A stretch of DNA of 14,923 nucleotides from an uncultured Lachnospiraceae bacterium (lineage in GTDB: Bacteria > Bacillota > Clostridia > Lachnospirales > Lachnospiraceae), in NCBI GenBank assembly GCA_902783735.1, contig CACZSE010000278.1, forward strand, positions 1-14,923. Direction: 5' to 3'. A program made the position numbers and the translations under genes. Position 1 is the stretch's first letter; every line of letters begins with the position of its first letter. A model generated the notes under the pieces. That model did no database searches and was not told the origin of the DNA. It saw only the letters and a list, made by a program, of their open reading frames with translations. This document shows positions 6,984 to 14,923 of the stretch, in pieces.

Positions 6984-7976
6984 TCAGACAAAGATCCGTC
7001 TGAACATGTTTACCCAGAGTTCTGACTGGATGATAATATAATTTTTGATATTCTTAAATCGTACTCTTACACGTTTGTTTTTTGTCTTTTTGGAAAAGCT
7101 GAGTTTAAATCCTTCAGCAAGTCCGCTTATGTATGTCCTGCCGTGTCCTTTTATTGTGAAAAACAGTATCTTTATGATAAATCCGGCAAGCAAAAATGGG
7201 ATATTTAAAACAATCTGCAACGCCGGCATATTTTTATATATGATGTAAATGCTGTTCCTTGCCGAAAGCCTTATCTTAAAATCATTGTATCTCGAGCCGC
7301 TTGAGGCACTCCCGGCATGGTCACAGACGGCTTTTTTACACAATACGTTTCTATATCCGGCTATCCTGGCTCTATAGCCGACATCCACGTCCTCAAGATA
7401 CGCAAAATGCTCTTCATCAAACAAACCTATCCGGTCCAGTATACTTTTACGATATATCGAAGCACCGCCACAGGCACTGAAGATATTTCTTAATTTGGAA
7501 TCCGTGATCACTTTTGAGACCGGCTTGTCACGATATGCGGCATATGCCCATCCCAAAGCACAGTAGTAATCACCCGTTCCGTCCAAAAACTCCGGATCTT
7601 TCATCTTTCTCATGACAGAATTAGCGGAAAAAATACTCTCATCACAGTCAAGAGCTTCTTCGAGCATTTTGACAAAGTCGTTTTTAACCGTAACATCATT
7701 ATTTAATAAAAGAACGTAGGGTGTGTCGGCTGCTTCGATACCTCTGTTAACGGCGAAGGCAAATCCTGTATTTTCGCTCAGGCCGATAAATCTCATGTTC
7801 GGTTCATTTTCCAAAAAATCCTTTATACGGTCTGTTTCTTCTTTTCCCGAACCGTTATCGACCACTATAACCTTAAATTCGCCGTTACTTTTAAAAGCTT
7901 CCTTCAAAGAGTCAAGACATTTATAGAGGTAATCTTCACCTTTATAATTGGGAACGACTACTGTTGTACGTATCAT
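6984..7976 (-). CDS. Family-2 glycosyltransferase, WbbL-like rhamnosyltransferase
   Basis: This 330-aa single GT-A enzyme resembles WbbL-type dTDP-rhamnose transferases, which add rhamnose to a lipid-linked sugar. Motifs are TTVVVPNYKGEDYL (4-17), VIVVDNGSG (36-44), GLSENTGFAFAVNRGI (65-80), the metal-binding LLLNNDV (89-95), CGGASIYR (169-176) and LEDVDVGYRARIAGY (194-208), the last carrying the catalytic-base region. A hydrophobic stretch at about 254-275 followed by a very basic tail suggests association with the inner membrane surface. The start overlaps the stop of the upstream gene by 4 bp (ATGA), and GGAGG lies 7 nt from ATG, so it is firm. It is co-transcribed with the mutase and the preceding GT. 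Donor and acceptor are inferred from family resemblance only. Confidence 0.9.
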   Translation of the reverse strand: MIRTTVVVPNYKGEDYLYKCLDSLKEAFKSNGEFKVIVVDNGSGKEETDRIKDFLENEPNMRFIGLSENTGFAFAVNRGIEAADTPYVLLLNNDVTVKNDFVKMLEEALDCDESIFSANSVMRKMKDPEFLDGTGDYYCALGWAYAAYRDKPVSKVITDSKLRNIFSACGGASIYRKSILDRIGLFDEEHFAYLEDVDVGYRARIAGYRNVLCKKAVCDHAGSASSGSRYNDFKIRLSARNSIYIIYKNMPALQIVLNIPFLLAGFIIKILFFTIKGHGRTYISGLAEGFKLSFSKKTKNKRVRVRFKNIKNYIIIQSELWVNMFRRIFV

Positions 7977-9394
7977 AACAATTCCTCCAGATAAGGATCG
8001 TACAATATTCTGTAGCCCTCCAGTTCACATCTGACACATATATCGTAACTGAGATTTTGAATGATCATCTCATCAATTCCTTTTACATCAATATGATCAC
8101 GCATATCAATGCACGATTTCTCCGTGTTTGTTAAATCACGAATAAATATTTCTTGATATTCTCTTTTTTTCGTCACTTCCGTAACGGCCGGTATTAATTC
8201 TTTTCTTATAAACATAAAGCGGATATCCACTGCTTTTGCATCAACCTGAAGAGAGTTGCGATGCATATATCCGGAAAAGTTTATATTTGCACCTTCTAAT
8301 GGACAGGTTTTGGTCTCATCAATCAAACCACCCGTTATTCTTCCTCTTTTAACCAGCGGACCGCCTACTATCCCGATATCAAATCTGCATTTGAAGATAT
8401 CTTCCACACCTGTCATTTTATCTCCGGCATTGATCTCACCGCCGGTTCCGTTAATAGCACCGTATATGATACGGAAAAAACCGTTATGTTTTGTATCGAC
8501 AACCGCACCATTGACATGCCAGTCTTTCAAAAATTCCGCAACCGCACGTTTGCCCGCTTCATAAGCATATCTCTTGCTTTCGGGATTTAATGCAGTGGAA
8601 TCTTCATGACATCTCCAGTGATAAAGAACCTTTGCCACATGTCCTATGGGTCTGTCACTTACTCTGTATGCTCTTAATACAAGATCATGATCCTGGGCCC
8701 CGTCAAATTCACTGCGTAATCCCAGCTTTTTCATCAGATTCGCATCCATGACCATAAAATGACAGATATAGTTATTTGACAGCAAAAGATCGAGATTGAA
8801 TTCAGGCTTACGGTTTGGCTCGTAAAAGTTTTCTCCGTATGTATCGCATTTATCTTCGTCTGTGTAAATAAACGAATATTTTACACCGTCCTTCTTCGCT
8901 TCCTCTATTTTTCTGGCTATCTCATAGAGCGCATTGGGGGTAAGAAGATCATCGTGATCCAAAAGACCTATATATTGTCCGGAGGCTACTTTTATGCCCA
9001 CGTTTGTATTACCCGAGATCCCTTTGTTTTCGGTGTTTCTGATATAAGTTAACCTTTCATCTTCAAAGCTTCTTACAACCTGTTCAACTTTATTGGTCGA
9101 ACTCGCATCGGCAATGATCAGTTCAAAGGTTGGATACGTCTGATCAAGGACCGATCTTATCATGGCTCTTAAAAAGATCTCATTGGTCTCATATGCAGGC
9201 ACAACAATAGAGAACCTCGTTCTTATATCGAAACGAGCTTCTCTCTGTTTTTCCTTTTCAGCCTCAGATATATCCCTGTATACATATCTTTTGGAATCTT
9301 CGCCAAGACGCTCAACAGATGCATACAGGGTATCCCTGAAACCGTTTTTTTTCATGTAATTGTATGCTTTTCTCAGATTATCGCGCAGACTCAT
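7973..9394 (-). CDS. Family-2 glycosyltransferase with a reduced C-terminal half-domain
   Basis: This is a 473-aa protein. Residues 1-55 are a charged helical lead. A complete GT-A domain covers about 58-310: FSIVVPAYETNE (61-72), LLDHDDLLTP (144-153) with the DxD-like metal site, YTDEDK (177-182), FDGAQDHDLVLR (230-241) and LYHWRCHEDST (257-267). These are the marks of the first domain of rhamnan-type tandem transferases. From about 336 to the end, segments such as GIVGGPLVKRGR, FSGYMHRNSLQ, FIRKEL and LSYDICVRCELEGYR follow the order of the second half of a second GT domain (GAKLYY..., YAQDVSAVTGACLMVKK, NDVDLCLKFRH in the neighbour). The front half of that second domain, with its nucleotide and metal sites, is missing. 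Only the first domain should be catalytic. The start lies 3 bp after the mutase stop without a clear ribosome binding site, which suggests translational coupling. Confidence 0.9.
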   Translation of the reverse strand: MSLRDNLRKAYNYMKKNGFRDTLYASVERLGEDSKRYVYRDISEAEKEKQREARFDIRTRFSIVVPAYETNEIFLRAMIRSVLDQTYPTFELIIADASSTNKVEQVVRSFEDERLTYIRNTENKGISGNTNVGIKVASGQYIGLLDHDDLLTPNALYEIARKIEEAKKDGVKYSFIYTDEDKCDTYGENFYEPNRKPEFNLDLLLSNNYICHFMVMDANLMKKLGLRSEFDGAQDHDLVLRAYRVSDRPIGHVAKVLYHWRCHEDSTALNPESKRYAYEAGKRAVAEFLKDWHVNGAVVDTKHNGFFRIIYGAINGTGGEINAGDKMTGVEDIFKCRFDIGIVGGPLVKRGRITGGLIDETKTCPLEGANINFSGYMHRNSLQVDAKAVDIRFMFIRKELIPAVTEVTKKREYQEIFIRDLTNTEKSCIDMRDHIDVKGIDEMIIQNLSYDICVRCELEGYRILYDPYLEELL

Positions 9395-9397
9395 ACA

Positions 9398-11119
9398 TTA
9401 AAGCAGTGCTTTAACCGCTTGTGTAAGTGCTTCATTTTTAGATGCAGCATCTTCTATACTGTTGCCTTTTACTCCCATGTAGAACTTAAGCTTTGGTTCA
9501 GTTCCCGAAGGTCTTGCACAGCACCATGAATCATCGTTAAGTTCAAAATATAATACATTTGAAGCAGGCAGACCCGTTTCGGTCGTTTCGCCCGTTGACA
9601 TATCCTTTATGATATTTCTGTCATAGTCTCTGAATTTAAGAACAGTATAATCTCCGAGCTTTGCAGGCGGATCGTTACGAAGTTTTTCCATAATGGCTGC
9701 TATCTGCTTAGAGCCTTCAACTCCTTTAAGTGTAAGTGAATACTGAGTTTCTTTAAAGTAGCCGTATTCTTCATACATTTCTACCATGCGATCCCAAACG
9801 GTTATACCTTTTGACTTGCACCATGCGGCAACCTCGCAAAGCAGCATTACCGCTACGATGGCATCCTTATCTCTTGCATGGGTTCCTGCAAGGCATCCGT
9901 AGCTTTCCTCAAGACCAAATACATAATTGTGATCGCCCTTTTCCAAAGCCCACTTTATCTGCTCGCCTATATACTTAAATCCGGTCAGGACCTCTATCAT
10001 ATCCACGCCGTATTTCTTAACAATAACGTCTGCCATGTTTGTGGTAACAATGGTCTTTACAAGCATGGGGTTCTCAGGCATGGTTCCCGTATTTGTCCTC
10101 TCGCTCAAAACATAGTCGGCAATGAGCATGCCTGACATGTTTCCCGTAAAGGGAATATAATCCTTACTCTTGGTATCATAGGCATATATACCCAGTCTGT
10201 CAGCGTCGGGATCGGTTGCAAGCACAATATCGGCTCCAACTTCTTTTGCAAGCTTTAATGCAAGCGTAAATGCCTTGGGATCTTCAGGGTTAGGATATTC
10301 CAATGTGGTAAAGTCGGGATCCGGGAGTTCCTGCTCCGGTACAACATAAACATTTTTAAATCCGATCTCATCAAGTATGCGTCTTGCAGGTATGTTTCCG
10401 GTTCCGTTAAACGGTGTATAAACTATCTTTATATCATCCGCAACCTGTTTGATGATCTCGGGATGGATGATCTGTTTTTTCAGTTCAACCATGTATTTAT
10501 CATCGATCTCTTTACCGATGGTCTCATATAAACCGTCTTTTACGGCATCTTCCTTCGACATGGTCTTTACGCTGTTATAATCCGTTACGTTTCTTACTTC
10601 ATTTATGATCTCTTTGTCTCTGGGTGATGTGACCTGAGCACCATCTTCCCAGTAGACCTTATATCCGTTATATTCCGGAGGGTTATGGCTTGCAGTTACG
10701 ACTATTCCTGCGGTACATCCGAGTGTACGAAGAGCAAAAGAAAGCTCGGGAGTAGGTCTGAGTGCATCAAAAACATATGCCTTGATACCGTTTGCGGCAA
10801 GACAAAGGCCTGCTTCATCGGCAAATTCCGGGCTCATGTGTCTCGAATCGTATGCTATTGCCACTCCTTTGCTCTGTGTTCCGGCTTTAATGATATAATT
10901 TGCCAGTCCCTGAGTAGCCTTTCTTACAGTGTATATGTTCATCCTGTTGGTACCTGCGCCGATAACACCTCTCAAACCGCCTGTACCGAATTCAAGTTCT
11001 TTGTAAAATCTGTCTTCTATCTGAGCCTGATCGTCTGCGATCGACTTAAGTTCAGCCTTTGTATCCTCATCGAAATAAGGATCTTCCAACCAAAATCTGT
11101 ATTCTTCCATGTAGCCCAT
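9398..11119 (-). CDS. pgcA: Alpha-phosphoglucomutase / phosphohexomutase
   Basis: This interconverts glucose-6-phosphate and glucose-1-phosphate in the cytoplasm, feeding UDP-glucose and dTDP-rhamnose synthesis for the surrounding transferases. The 573-aa protein has all four active-site loops: TASHNP (142-147) with phosphoserine Ser144, the Mg-binding DPDADR (303-308), the sugar-binding GLEESYG (402-408) and the phosphate-binding RPSGTEPK (536-543). The FGTGGLRG motif near 44-51 and the length fit the PgcA/PGM2-like branch, not the shorter bacterial PMM/PGM. An ATG at 11206 would add 29 residues (rich in Cys, Arg and Trp, unlike the family) and overlap the upstream gene. GGAGG at 11126-11130, 6 nt before the ATG at 11119, decides the start. 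It has its own promoter at 11178-11186 and leads a unit with the two downstream transferases. Phosphomannomutase activity cannot be excluded. Confidence 0.94.
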   Translation of the reverse strand: MGYMEEYRFWLEDPYFDEDTKAELKSIADDQAQIEDRFYKELEFGTGGLRGVIGAGTNRMNIYTVRKATQGLANYIIKAGTQSKGVAIAYDSRHMSPEFADEAGLCLAANGIKAYVFDALRPTPELSFALRTLGCTAGIVVTASHNPPEYNGYKVYWEDGAQVTSPRDKEIINEVRNVTDYNSVKTMSKEDAVKDGLYETIGKEIDDKYMVELKKQIIHPEIIKQVADDIKIVYTPFNGTGNIPARRILDEIGFKNVYVVPEQELPDPDFTTLEYPNPEDPKAFTLALKLAKEVGADIVLATDPDADRLGIYAYDTKSKDYIPFTGNMSGMLIADYVLSERTNTGTMPENPMLVKTIVTTNMADVIVKKYGVDMIEVLTGFKYIGEQIKWALEKGDHNYVFGLEESYGCLAGTHARDKDAIVAVMLLCEVAAWCKSKGITVWDRMVEMYEEYGYFKETQYSLTLKGVEGSKQIAAIMEKLRNDPPAKLGDYTVLKFRDYDRNIIKDMSTGETTETGLPASNVLYFELNDDSWCCARPSGTEPKLKFYMGVKGNSIEDAASKNEALTQAVKALL

Positions 11120-11125
11120 AAAACA

Positions 11126-11130
11126 CCTCC
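11126..11130 (-). promoter_or_regulatory. Ribosome binding site fixing the mutase start
   Basis: GGAGG (within GGAGGTG at 11124-11130) lies 6 nt upstream of the ATG at 11119 on the minus strand. It selects this codon over the upstream in-frame ATG at 11206. The inferred leader also holds a small GGTGG/CCACC hairpin at 11150-11167 of unknown significance. Confidence 0.8.
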
Positions 11131-11177
11131 AAACAAATCGTAATATTCGGGTGGAACAACGCCCACCAAGTGAACTT

Positions 11178-11186
11178 ATTATATCA
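11178..11186 (-). promoter_or_regulatory. Extended -10 promoter for the mutase unit
   Basis: TGATATAAT on the minus strand combines a perfect TATAAT (11178-11183) with the TGn extension (TG at 11185-11186). The TG falls within the TGA stop of the preceding tandem glycosyltransferase gene. The -35 region at 17 nt (GTGATT) is poor, as is usual for extended -10 promoters. Transcription would begin near 11171, giving a leader of about 50 nt. This would let the mutase be expressed independently of the upstream transferases. Confidence 0.6.
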
Positions 11187-13127
11187 TATTCTAAGAGAGT
11201 AATCACTTCTGTCCAGTGAAAAGTTTACGTTATAATACGGGTCTCCTTTTTCAAGATCCTCCTTCCACTTTTGTCTGAACCTCTCACTTTCTTCATTGTA
11301 TCGTTTTGCCTTCTCGCCATCGGTGTCCAGTCCTCTTGATACCGATTCAAAATGATACAGTTCCGCAAAAGGAGTGAATACGTTTAACATTCCAAGGTGT
11401 CTGAACTTTAAGCAAAGATCAACATCATTCAATGAGACTTCAAAGCTTTCATCCAGACCTCCGACTTTTTCGTAAAGTTCCTTTTTTACCATGAGACAGG
11501 CTCCGGTCACAGCCGAAACATCCTGAGCATAGCAAAGTCTTCCCATGTATCCTAGATTCTCTCTTGACTGTCCGTAATGCGTATGTCCGGCTGTCCTGTG
11601 GGCACCCAGTCCGATCACCACTCCGGCATGCTGAATGGTCTTGTCCGCATAGTAGAGCTTTGCTCCGACAGCCGCAACATCATCTCTTTGAGCATACATG
11701 AGCATTTCTTCAAGCCAGTTTACGGTAATGACCTGAGTATCATTGTTAAGCAGCAGTATATAATCGCCCTGCGCAGCTTTTACACCCAGATTACAAATGG
11801 CCGAGAAATTGAAAGGTCCCTCATAACGTACGATCTTTACACCGTCATTTTCGACGGTCTTATAGTAATCATTTATCTCGGCGGTCTCTGAATTATTCTC
11901 CACCACTATGATCTCATAATTGTCATAGGTGGATCTTTCTTTAATGGAATCGATGCATCGCTTAAGATCCTCCAAATGATCCTTGTTCGGAATGATGATC
12001 GAGATCATCGGATCTCCTATTATCTCATAGCTTATCTTAAATATTGTCTCAAAGGCTCTTGTTGAAGTTATACGGAAATTTTTGAAGCCGTGACTTCTTA
12101 AGCTGTCTGCTACAGCGCCCCTTGCAGCCTCTATCGCATAGTCCTTGGCGGTTATGTCGCTGGCTACACTGCCGGCATGCGCACGCCAATAATACATGAG
12201 CCTCGGAACATGAACTATATGCTCTGCCTTATCAGTCAGTCTTAGGATCATGTCATGATCCTGACTTCCGTCATATTTACTTCTGAAAAGTTCTGTCCCT
12301 TCAAGCAGTTCTCTCTTAAAGCAGCTGAAATGACATATATAATTATTTGCTCTCAGATTATCCGGTGCATAGTCGGGCTTAAAATGCATGGTGAGCATCC
12401 TGTCGATATCATCACCCGCAAATGTCGTTTCGTCACAATACAGATAATCGGCATCCTGTTCATTTATGGCCTTCACATATTCGTAAAGAACAGACGGGTG
12501 CAATATATCATCATGATCAAAAAGTGCGATATATTCACCGTCGGCCATCTCAAGACACCTGTTTGTATTTCCGGATATACCCTCATTTTTCTCAAGCTTT
12601 CGATAGCATATCCTCTCATCTTTATCTTTCATCTTAAGACAGTACTCACCCACGTAGTCATGAGCCTTATCCGAGCCGTCGGCCAGGCATAACTGCCATC
12701 CGGAATATGTCTGATACCGTACCGATCCGATCATGGCCTCGAGGAAATTCAAAGGAGTATTGTATAACGGAACGAGTATGCTGATCTTCGGAGCATATTC
12801 AAAGACAGTTTCGCTCTCGAGCTTTCTTTGTGCCTCATCGGGAAAGCTGTTCTTTCCGTAATTTCGCATGGCGATCTTTTCTCTTTTTTTGTATTTTATC
12901 TTGGCCGCAACACCGCGAAATCCGCCACAGTTTTTCAGTCTTTTAACCTGTCCGGAAACAATATGGAAGCATTTTCTTGCACCCTTTGTTGCTTTCCAAA
13001 ACTTACTGTCATGTATCCTGTCGAGACGAAACTGAAGATAATCGTTTGCCTCTTCAAGCTCTGCTACCCTTGATGCAAGATCGGCGCATTTAATATGTTC
13101 TTTTTCGTATAATTCACGGTAATCCAT
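11184..13127 (-). CDS. Tandem family-2 glycosyltransferase (two GT-A domains)
   Basis: This 647-aa protein carries two complete GT-A domains, like RgpF-type or rhamnan-synthesis transferases that add two linkages. Residues 1-37 form a likely coiled coil (YEKEHIKCADLASRVAELEE), followed by a basic linker. Domain 1 (about 114-340) has ISILVPLYNTP (115-125), LFDHDDILHP (202-211), YDGSQDHDMILR (285-296) and YYWRAHAGS (312-320). Domain 2 (about 373-600) has MISIIIPNKDH (374-384), VVENNS (408-413), PFNFSAICN (438-446), LLLNNDT (458-464), VGAKLYY (487-493) and LNDVDLCLKFRHLG (566-579). Both metal sites look intact, so both domains may be active. It starts 8 bp after the upstream tandem GT, behind a weak AAAGAG site. 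The extended -10 of the mutase overlaps its 3' end. The polysaccharide is likely a rhamnose-containing wall polymer (inference). Confidence 0.92.
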   Translation of the reverse strand: MDYRELYEKEHIKCADLASRVAELEEANDYLQFRLDRIHDSKFWKATKGARKCFHIVSGQVKRLKNCGGFRGVAAKIKYKKREKIAMRNYGKNSFPDEAQRKLESETVFEYAPKISILVPLYNTPLNFLEAMIGSVRYQTYSGWQLCLADGSDKAHDYVGEYCLKMKDKDERICYRKLEKNEGISGNTNRCLEMADGEYIALFDHDDILHPSVLYEYVKAINEQDADYLYCDETTFAGDDIDRMLTMHFKPDYAPDNLRANNYICHFSCFKRELLEGTELFRSKYDGSQDHDMILRLTDKAEHIVHVPRLMYYWRAHAGSVASDITAKDYAIEAARGAVADSLRSHGFKNFRITSTRAFETIFKISYEIIGDPMISIIIPNKDHLEDLKRCIDSIKERSTYDNYEIIVVENNSETAEINDYYKTVENDGVKIVRYEGPFNFSAICNLGVKAAQGDYILLLNNDTQVITVNWLEEMLMYAQRDDVAAVGAKLYYADKTIQHAGVVIGLGAHRTAGHTHYGQSRENLGYMGRLCYAQDVSAVTGACLMVKKELYEKVGGLDESFEVSLNDVDLCLKFRHLGMLNVFTPFAELYHFESVSRGLDTDGEKAKRYNEESERFRQKWKEDLEKGDPYYNVNFSLDRSDYSLRI

Positions 13128-13135
13128 ATCACTCT

Positions 13136-14923
13136 TTACTCTTTTGTCAAACGGTTTACTCTGATAAACTTGTTTGTTTGTCCGTATAATATCAGTCTGC
13201 TGCTTCTCGATCTTGAAATGACACTTATCCTGTATTCATCATCAGGTAATTCTCTCAGATCGAAGGTCAGACTAAAGCCGCACATAGCTCCGTATTCCTC
13301 AGGATCGAGATTCATCTCCAGATCAGGCCTGTAAACGGGAATGGTCGAAGCTATAAACGATCCCTTTTGTCCCTCCAGCAGTATGCTTCGTATAAAGCAG
13401 GAATTATCGCTTCCCATGACATATGCATAACCGCTTATAAGACTTTTCGTCGAAGACTTTGCGTTTATATCCGTAAATCTGTCATAGCTTCCCGCATATT
13501 CAAGACTGACAGACAGACATTCGTTCTTCCATTTTTCTTTTATTTTTTTGTTCCAGGGCTTAAAGTGAACATCGGTAGTGACATCCCTGTGATCATACTG
13601 ATATATAAATGAATAGTTGGTATCGAGTATATCCGTACTCATGTGGACCGACATGTAAGGATCATATCCGTACAGTGCAGGGTGACGCTTATAAAGAAGG
13701 TCCCTTTCCGCTGTCAGCCTGACTAACTTATCGTCAGTAGAATCGCTTCCTCTTGAAAGAGATTCATAATGCCACAAATGGGTATTGTTGCATACCGCAT
13801 TATGATAACCCGATTCGTACAATCTGAAACAAAGATCCACATCATTAAATGCTATCTCAAGCTCCTCGCAGAATCCTCCAACCTCATCAAATTTTGATTT
13901 AGCGATCATCATGCACGCTCCGGTAACTGCGATACAATTTCTGACGCCGTTATTTAAATCCATATAGCAGCCGGTCCTGTCATCCTTAAACTGCAGCTTA
14001 TGAACCGGTCCGAGGCGAAGATTCGCTATGCCTGCATGCTGAATGAGCATAGAATTCGGATAGTAGAGCTTTGCACCCACGGCTCCCGTATGAGCTCTTG
14101 ATGCAACCTCAAGCATCTTGCTCATCCAGTGCCCTTCACGTATTTCGATGTCATCATTCAAAAAGAGCAGGTAATCTCCTTTTGCATCCTTTGCTCCCTG
14201 ATCACACATACGTGAAAAATTGAACGGCTGAGGGCGATACAAATATCGTATATCTATCTTATCCACCGAATTTTCCACATATTCACAAGATGCTAAATCT
14301 TGTTTTAATCCGTCGATCAGACCCTCTATTTTGCATTTATTCTCCTGTGAACTACCGTTATCGACGATAATGATCTCAAAAAACAGGTCTCTTGTAAGCC
14401 TTATGAGGGACCTCAGACAGGTTTCCAGCGTTTTGGGATTATCCTTTGACGGAATTATTACGGATACCAGACTTTTTTTCGTATCACAAGTCCTGACATG
14501 ACATTCTTCAATGACCTTTGTTCTTAATCCGTCCCACTGCCGCTTATCAAAGAGTTTTTTCAGAAAATGACTGTGATATAATGCCGCGCGTATGTGAACT
14601 ATTTCACGTTTTTTGGCACTTAGCGCTAGTTTTAAAGTAAGTTCATAGATATTTTCCCATTGTCCCACAGTTTTTAAGAGGTCCGTCCTGAAAGCAACCA
14701 TATTGCCGAAATACATATGGTCGATAAGCGTATCGGGTGACCAGTCCGGCTTAAACCACGGATTCATGAGAACTGTTTCATTACTGTTAAATTCGTCTTC
14801 GTCGGAATAGATGATATTTGCGGACGGATCTGATAAAAAATGATGGACCACGATGCGCTTTGCATCCTTATCCATGCCCGATATATCATTTACAAATATA
14901 ATATATTCGCTTGAGATCTCATC
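13136..14923 (-). CDS. Tandem family-2 glycosyltransferase, N-terminus beyond window edge
   Basis: The reading frame is open to the window edge. The 16 codons before the Met at 14875 read EYIIFVNDISG..., matching the strand before the metal site of a GT-A domain, so that Met is internal and the gene begins outside. Of 595 visible residues, 1-130 are the back half of GT domain 1, with IIYSDEDEF (37-45) and FKPDWSPDTL. Its DHDD is replaced by NDIS and the usual QDHDL and YHWR motifs read YELTL and YHSH, so it looks inactive. Domain 2 (about 152-395) is intact: VSVIIPSKD, FLNDDIEI (254-261), VGAKLYYPN and FNDVDLCFRLYESGY (359-373). After a linker, about 464-595 look like an all-beta module (SLISGYAYV, CGFSLTFDLRELPDDEYRISV) of the kind appended to some Firmicute surface-glycan transferases. 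The next tandem GT follows after 8 bp, so they share a transcript. Confidence 0.9.
   Translation of the reverse strand, partial: DEISSEYIIFVNDISGMDKDAKRIVVHHFLSDPSANIIYSDEDEFNSNETVLMNPWFKPDWSPDTLIDHMYFGNMVAFRTDLLKTVGQWENIYELTLKLALSAKKREIVHIRAALYHSHFLKKLFDKRQWDGLRTKVIEECHVRTCDTKKSLVSVIIPSKDNPKTLETCLRSLIRLTRDLFFEIIIVDNGSSQENKCKIEGLIDGLKQDLASCEYVENSVDKIDIRYLYRPQPFNFSRMCDQGAKDAKGDYLLFLNDDIEIREGHWMSKMLEVASRAHTGAVGAKLYYPNSMLIQHAGIANLRLGPVHKLQFKDDRTGCYMDLNNGVRNCIAVTGACMMIAKSKFDEVGGFCEELEIAFNDVDLCFRLYESGYHNAVCNNTHLWHYESLSRGSDSTDDKLVRLTAERDLLYKRHPALYGYDPYMSVHMSTDILDTNYSFIYQYDHRDVTTDVHFKPWNKKIKEKWKNECLSVSLEYAGSYDRFTDINAKSSTKSLISGYAYVMGSDNSCFIRSILLEGQKGSFIASTIPVYRPDLEMNLDPEEYGAMCGFSLTFDLRELPDDEYRISVISRSRSSRLILYGQTNKFIRVNRLTKE

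Noticed and set aside
10685..11143. Plus-strand open frame of 152 codons opposite the mutase gene
   Set aside because: It lies wholly antisense to a gene with all catalytic motifs, has no ribosome binding site that I can see, and its translation is Cys/Ser-rich without any recognisable motif.
11120..11206. Upstream in-frame ATG at 11206 adding 29 residues to the mutase
   Set aside because: The extra residues do not resemble the family N-terminus, overlap the preceding gene and include the promoter region. The ATG at 11119 has a well-spaced GGAGG.
12255..12692. Plus-strand open frame of 145 codons opposite the tandem glycosyltransferase
   Set aside because: It is an antisense shadow of a conserved coding region, with no promoter or ribosome binding site and no domain signature.

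Overview
The window reads as a chromosomal segment of an anaerobic Firmicute, most probably a member of the Lachnospiraceae (Butyrivibrio/Roseburia-like). This is inferred from the A+T-rich but moderate base composition, the strong GGAGG ribosome binding sites, the Gram-positive wall-polymer enzymes (LytR-CpsA-Psr ligase), the membrane-anchored HtrA, and the style of the tandem family-2 glycosyltransferases. All ten genes lie on the minus strand, so transcription runs from high to low coordinates. I see no rRNA, tRNA, CRISPR array or insertion sequence.

Right and middle (about 14923 down to 3354): a cell-surface polysaccharide cluster. In transcription order it contains a tandem glycosyltransferase (GT) whose start lies beyond the window edge, a second tandem GT, an alpha-phosphoglucomutase with its own extended -10 promoter, a GT with a reduced second domain, a WbbL-like GT, a polyprenyl-phosphate sugar-1-phosphate transferase behind a near-consensus promoter, an LCP-family wall ligase ending at a clear intrinsic terminator, and a solitary rhamnosyltransferase-like GT. 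The logic is coherent. The mutase makes glucose-1-phosphate for nucleotide sugars. The phosphotransferase loads the first sugar onto undecaprenyl phosphate, several probably rhamnose-type GTs extend it, and the LCP protein attaches the finished polymer to peptidoglycan. Flippase or ABC exporter, nucleotide-rhamnose synthesis and polymerase genes are not in view; they may lie to the right.

Left (about 3300 down to 145): a two-gene quality-control unit. A membrane-anchored HtrA serine protease with one PDZ domain is followed 5 bp later by a divergent ClpX-like AAA+ unfoldase, and the unit ends in a perfect 13-bp hairpin terminator. The ClpX-like protein keeps all ATPase motifs and the zinc module. 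It has lost the RKH pore-loop motif, carries IGY in place of the ClpP-docking IGF tripeptide, and has a long acidic insertion after the zinc module. This pair is the most unusual thing in the window.

Positions 1-144, beyond the terminator, hold AT-rich DNA in which I can support no gene. Intergenic gaps elsewhere are short; the largest is 135 bp, upstream of the protease gene.
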